Of a DNA stretch of 64,000 bases, positions 60,469 to 64,000 are shown piece by piece. Where the stretch lies: contig NZ_JBNGOT010000001.1 of the NCBI RefSeq assembly GCF_050589705.1, positions 372,001 through 436,000 on the forward strand. The letters are read 5' to 3'. Under the pieces are notes generated by a model. That model did not search any database, had not been told where the DNA came from, and saw only the letters and a program-made list of their open reading frames with translations. Each line of letters starts with the position of its first letter. Positions within the stretch are counted from its first letter, which is position 1. Both the position numbers and the translations under genes were made by a program. The DNA is from Sunxiuqinia rutila. GTDB lineage: Bacteria; Bacteroidota; Bacteroidia; Bacteroidales; Prolixibacteraceae.

Positions 60469-61410
60469 TTATTGCTCCGGCCAGGTTTTGCCGGTTTGCT
60501 CCTTGTCCATGACCAATTTGAGCGGGTCAATTTCTTCGCCCCAGTAAATGGTGCGGTGTGGAAACGGAATTTCAATCCGTTGCTGATCGAAGGCTGCTTT
60601 CAGGCGCTTGCGGTATTCGCGGCCAACGGTCCATTGATGGCTGGGCTTGGTTTTTAGCCGCCCTTTAATCACTAAGGCGCTGTCGCCAAAACTATCAAGC
60701 CCGAAAATCTCCATGGGTTCCAGAATAAGGTTTTTATACTGGTTGTCCTGCCTCATTTTTTCAGCCACCTCCTGCATGATTTTCATCACCTGATCCAAAT
60801 CTTCCTTGTAGGCCACGCCGATGTCAAAAACCATGGCCGACCATTCTTTGGTCATGTTCGAAACCGTGTTGATTTTACCATTTTGAAAAATGTGAACCAC
60901 GCCTGACAAGTCACGCAGCGTGATGGTTCGAAGTTCAATTTTTTCGACGAGCCCTCCGGTGCCATTAATGATGGCCACATCGCCGGTGCGGATCTGGTTT
61001 TCAAGTAGAATGAAGAATCCGCTGATAAAGTCGCGAACCAATTCCTGAGCTCCGAAGCCCACAGCCAGCCCCACAATACCAGCACCGGCCAAAATAGGTG
61101 CAATGTCTATGTTGATTTTCTTCAAAAAAATCATAATGAAAATGGACCAAATCATAACTGCCACGATTTTGCGGACGATCCCCATCAAGGTATTCAGGCG
61201 CTTTTCTACTTCCAGGTTGGGTTCTTCGGATTGATGAACCGTGCGTTTGGCCAAAAGATTCCGGATTTTCTGAATCATGAAAAAGCTGACCCGCAACGTG
61301 ACCAGTAAGAGTACAATCAGAATAACGATTGATGGCAATTCGGTAAAAATCCAGTGGGATAATCGGGTTAGAAGAGTACCCCAAAAGTCGGCAGTGAATA
61401 ATGTGTTCAT
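60469..61410 (-). CDS. Small-conductance mechanosensitive channel, MscS family
   Basis: A 313-residue channel: three transmembrane helices (about 22-48, 85-108, 112-135), the last being the pore helix with small Gly/Ala residues (AGIVGLAVGFGAQELVRDF). The MscS beta domain follows (RTGDVAIINGTGGLVEKIEL, then TITLRDLSGVVHIFQNGKI) and an alpha/beta C-terminal domain. It protects against hypo-osmotic shock. Confidence 0.95.
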   Translation of the reverse strand: MNTLFTADFWGTLLTRLSHWIFTELPSIVILIVLLLVTLRVSFFMIQKIRNLLAKRTVHQSEEPNLEVEKRLNTLMGIVRKIVAVMIWSIFIMIFLKKINIDIAPILAGAGIVGLAVGFGAQELVRDFISGFFILLENQIRTGDVAIINGTGGLVEKIELRTITLRDLSGVVHIFQNGKINTVSNMTKEWSAMVFDIGVAYKEDLDQVMKIMQEVAEKMRQDNQYKNLILEPMEIFGLDSFGDSALVIKGRLKTKPSHQWTVGREYRKRLKAAFDQQRIEIPFPHRTIYWGEEIDPLKLVMDKEQTGKTWPEQ

Positions 61411-61897
61411 TTTTTGCGGAGTGTGATGATTAGTAATTCAAGTTATTAGAAGGAATTGACTCAAGCGGCTAGTGCTTTGGTGTCAATTCCAGCGTCAATG
61501 GAACAATTCACAGATAAGGCTTAAGCCCAGCTGAATTTAAAATTGACCTTGTTAACTATTCCGGAAAATCGTGCCAGTTTTGTTTAGTTGATGCCAATGC
61601 CTTGTTCCGTAGTGTTTTACATGAGGTTTGATGCTTGCTTCTCTTTGGGTGTTGATGTAGAATAATTGTGAATCTTGTAGAACTCGTTTCACAGCAGGTC
61701 TTTACATGAGGTTGTTTACCCTGTTCTTTTGTAATTTGGTCGGTACGCAAACCTGTTTGGTCTAATAAAAATGGAAATGAGCCAATGTTTACCAAATTTA
61801 GGAGCCGGATTTTTATTGAAACAAGGGGTGAATTCTTTCGATAAGCATTAAACGTTTGCTGAAAGAAAGAGTCTACAAACTAAACGAAACTGACGCA
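61411..61897. other. 487-bp intergenic region between mscS and the ABC exporter
   Basis: Contains a perfect 9-bp dyad GGAATTGAC (61452-61460) / GTCAATTCC (61482-61490) and the palindrome GGCTTAAGCC at 61518-61527. A 79-codon minus-strand frame at 61556-61795 has no family resemblance. No clear promoter. Confidence 0.5.
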
Positions 61898-62791
61898 GTG
61901 AAAATTACGATTGACCAACTAAGTAAAATTTATCCCAACGGAAACCGGGCCCTAAACGATGTTCATTTGGAAATTGAGAATGGGATGTTTGGGCTGCTGG
62001 GGCCGAATGGTGCAGGCAAATCAAGCCTGATGCGGATTTTAGTGACCTTGATGAAACCAAGTTCCGGCAAAGTAACTGTCAATGGTTATGACCTGGTGAA
62101 AAACCGAAAAGAGATTCGAAAGATGCTGGGTTACCTGCCGCAGGATTTCCGCTTTTTTTCACAATTGAAAACCTACGAATTTCTGGACTATGCAGCGCGG
62201 CTGGCGGGCATGAAAAATGCCAGGGAGCGGGCCAGTGCTGTGGACAAAATGCTGGAAGAAGTGGGCTTGTTTGAAGCGCGCGACCGACAAGCCAATCGGT
62301 TGTCGGGAGGGATGAAGCGCCGCCTGGGAATTGCTCAGGCCTTAATCAACGATCCGAAGATTATCATTGTGGACGAACCCACCACGGGGCTGGACCCAGA
62401 AGAGCGCATTCGTTTTCGAAACTTGTTATCGACCATCTCCACCAACGATGTTATTATTATTCTTTCGACCCACATTGTGGGCGATATTTCCAGCACGTGT
62501 AAAAACATGGCCTTACTGAATTTTGGAGAGTTGGCTTACAGTGGTTCGCCCGATGACTTGGTGGATAAAGCCCGGGATAAGGTCTGGCTTATTCACGCCA
62601 GCGAGACAGAATACCAGGAAATCAATGAAAAGTATCCGGTAATATCCAATGTGCCAACCAGCGAAGGATGGGAAATACAGGTGGTGGCCGATCAGATCAA
62701 CGGGTATTCGGGGCACAACATTGATCCGAACCTGGAACATGCCTACGTTTATTTTATGGAAAGTCGCTTAAACCAATGGACGGCCGTTTAA
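61898..62791 (+). CDS. ABC transporter ATP-binding protein
   Basis: ATPase subunit of an ABC-2-type exporter, 297 residues from a GTG at 61898 (KITIDQLSKIYPNGNRAL). A TTG at 61856 would add 14 residues unlike the family, so the start is uncertain. Walker A LLGPNGAGKSSLMRILV, signature LSGGMKRRLGIAQALI, Walker B IIIVDEPTTGLDPEER and H-loop STHIVGDI are all intact. The C-terminal 90 residues resemble the regulatory extension of multi-substrate exporters. The permease gene follows 93 nt later. Confidence 0.93.
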   Translation: MKITIDQLSKIYPNGNRALNDVHLEIENGMFGLLGPNGAGKSSLMRILVTLMKPSSGKVTVNGYDLVKNRKEIRKMLGYLPQDFRFFSQLKTYEFLDYAARLAGMKNARERASAVDKMLEEVGLFEARDRQANRLSGGMKRRLGIAQALINDPKIIIVDEPTTGLDPEERIRFRNLLSTISTNDVIIILSTHIVGDISSTCKNMALLNFGELAYSGSPDDLVDKARDKVWLIHASETEYQEINEKYPVISNVPTSEGWEIQVVADQINGYSGHNIDPNLEHAYVYFMESRLNQWTAV

Positions 62792-62884
62792 GGATTCAGA
62801 TATTGGGAGGAGGGACTCCCGGACAATTTGGTACAGAAAATATTAGATAGGCCGGAAGGGCTGAACAACTGATAACTGACTTTT

Positions 62885-64000
62885 ATGATTTCGATACACA
62901 ATATTCGCTCAATTGCCCGTTACGAAACAACGACTTTGTTGCGCAGCTGGTTTTTCCGGATTTTCGCGATTCTGGCGATGATCTTCCTCTCTTTATTCAA
63001 TTTTGGCGTATTGATTGAGTCGAATGGAGGTGCCGGAGAGTGGGCCATGAAAGGGCTTCCTTCAATCATTCCGTATGTCAACCTGTTGTTTTTGAATGTG
63101 GTGCAGGCGGTGATCGCCATTTTCCTGGCTTCCGACTTTCTGAAACGGGATAAGAAGCTGGATACCACCGAGGTGATCTATATGCGTCCGATGACCAACG
63201 GTGAATATGTGATTGGCAAAACGCTGGGTAACCTGGTTGTTTTTATTGTGCTGAACCTGATCATCCTTACAATTGCCCTCATATTTAACTTGATTACGCA
63301 AAACACCAGTGTCAACTGGTTGGCTTACCTCTACTATTTCTTGGTAATCAGTGTGCCCACCTTGGTGTTTATCATGGGGCTTTCCTTTTTGGTTATGTCG
63401 CTTATTCGCAACCAGGCAGTTACTTTTGTCGTCCTGCTGGGCTATGTTGCGATTTCGCTGTTTTATCTTCAGGATAAGTATTATTACCTGTTCGATTACA
63501 TGGCTTTTAATATTCCTTTGACTTTTTCCGATTTTGTCGGCTTTGGCAACTTATCCACCATTCTTGTTCACCGGGGAATGTACCTGGTTTTCGGCATTGC
63601 TTTTATTTTTTATACCATCCTGCTTTTACGTCGGTTGCCGCATTCAGAAACCATGCGTCTGTTTTCGCTGGTTTTCGGAACCCTTTGTTTGGCGGGGGGC
63701 ATTTACCTGGGAAGTTTGCATGTCGGTTCTTTTTTGAAGGATCAGGAGCTGCGGGCAGAAATGATTCGGTTGAACGATGAATACCTGGGAACACCCCAAC
63801 TGACCATTGCAAATTACGATATTCAGTTAGAGCATCGGGGCGAACAGATTATGTGTGAAGCCAGGTTGAAGGCTCAAAATACCCGGAATGAACCGATTTC
63901 TACGGTTTTGTTTAGTTTGAATCCTGCTCTGAAATTGGAACAGCTTACGGTGGACGGACAAGCTCAGGCCTTTGAACGTAAGCTTGGCCTGATTGAACTA
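62885..64000 (+). CDS. ABC-2 permease, apparently fused to an M1-peptidase-like domain; 3' end outside the window
   Basis: The frame from ATG 62885 stays open for 372 codons to the right edge. The first 270 residues hold about six membrane helices of an ABC-2-type permease (start ISIHNIRSIARYETTTLLRS). After the last helix comes a soluble section: YLGTPQLTIANYDIQLEHRG then a beta-rich stretch, matching the beginning of the M1 aminopeptidase N-terminal domain. This permease/M1 peptidase fusion occurs in Bacteroidota as roughly 1100-1200-residue proteins. It pairs with the ATPase just upstream. Confidence 0.8.
   Translation, partial: MISIHNIRSIARYETTTLLRSWFFRIFAILAMIFLSLFNFGVLIESNGGAGEWAMKGLPSIIPYVNLLFLNVVQAVIAIFLASDFLKRDKKLDTTEVIYMRPMTNGEYVIGKTLGNLVVFIVLNLIILTIALIFNLITQNTSVNWLAYLYYFLVISVPTLVFIMGLSFLVMSLIRNQAVTFVVLLGYVAISLFYLQDKYYYLFDYMAFNIPLTFSDFVGFGNLSTILVHRGMYLVFGIAFIFYTILLLRRLPHSETMRLFSLVFGTLCLAGGIYLGSLHVGSFLKDQELRAEMIRLNDEYLGTPQLTIANYDIQLEHRGEQIMCEARLKAQNTRNEPISTVLFSLNPALKLEQLTVDGQAQAFERKLGLIEL

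Noticed and set aside
61556..61795. Minus-strand frame of 79 codons between mscS and the ABC exporter
   Set aside because: Low-complexity Lys/Thr peptide without family resemblance or start signals.

Overview
This is a 64 kb chromosomal segment of a Bacteroidota bacterium. The evidence is two SusC/SusD operons, a GldB-type lipoprotein, a MurF-alanine racemase fusion, DUF4294 and other lineage-typical proteins, almost no Shine-Dalgarno sequences, and many promoters with the Bacteroidota -7 element TAnnTTTG (best example in front of rpmH: TTTG, 19 nt, TATTTTTG). A marine or sediment member of the Marinilabiliales/Bacteroidales is plausible, but the genus cannot be read from the sequence. No rRNA, tRNA, CRISPR array, prophage or intact insertion sequence was seen.

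Layout. 1-9.0 kb: the 3' part of pnp, a small membrane protein, a lipoprotein prolyl oligopeptidase, a deoxynucleoside kinase, a TPR/OmpA-like lipoprotein, and on the minus strand a TrmH-family methyltransferase and arginine deiminase. 9.1-17.5 kb: DUF4294 protein, ThpR, a polyprenyl-phosphate sugar transferase, Pcm, an MBL hydrolase, full-length gcvP, ispE and a tiny exported protein with a duplicated W-M-V-D motif. 17.5-22 kb (minus): a biotin carrier and carboxyltransferase pair without biotin carboxylase, an LptF/G permease and tgt. 22-31 kb (plus): glycosyltransferase, ECF sigma factor, rsmG, rpmH (52 codons), a PASTA-rluD-ddl operon, dnaB and a secreted amidotransferase-like protein.

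31-45.6 kb is the accessory part. A repeat-rich gene-poor stretch (38-bp inverted repeat, dispersed-repeat fragments) leads to a small conserved gene followed by a 21/22-bp tandem array. Then come two minus-strand SusCD operons: susC-susD-lipoprotein, and susC-susD-DUF5012-like-lipid-binding-like. Neither has enzymes or a regulator beside it, so the substrates are unknown. The second operon has an unusually long upstream region that contains an extra copy of the susC promoter and leader, an 86-codon ORF and a large hairpin with a plus-strand T-run, which is a good candidate for RNA-based control.

45.6-64 kb returns to core genes: a YjjG-type HAD phosphatase, rsmI, an acidic conserved protein, tdk, murF-alr, a Crp/Fnr regulator, nadE, an outer-membrane barrel protein, a tandem-domain secreted protein, a GldB homologue, a histidine kinase/response regulator pair divergent from a small exported protein, MscS, and an ABC exporter whose permease runs off the window and appears fused to an M1-peptidase-like domain. 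Four TTTAAC-type hexamers spaced 11, 10 and 11 bp lie between the two-component operon and its divergent neighbour and look like the response-regulator operator.
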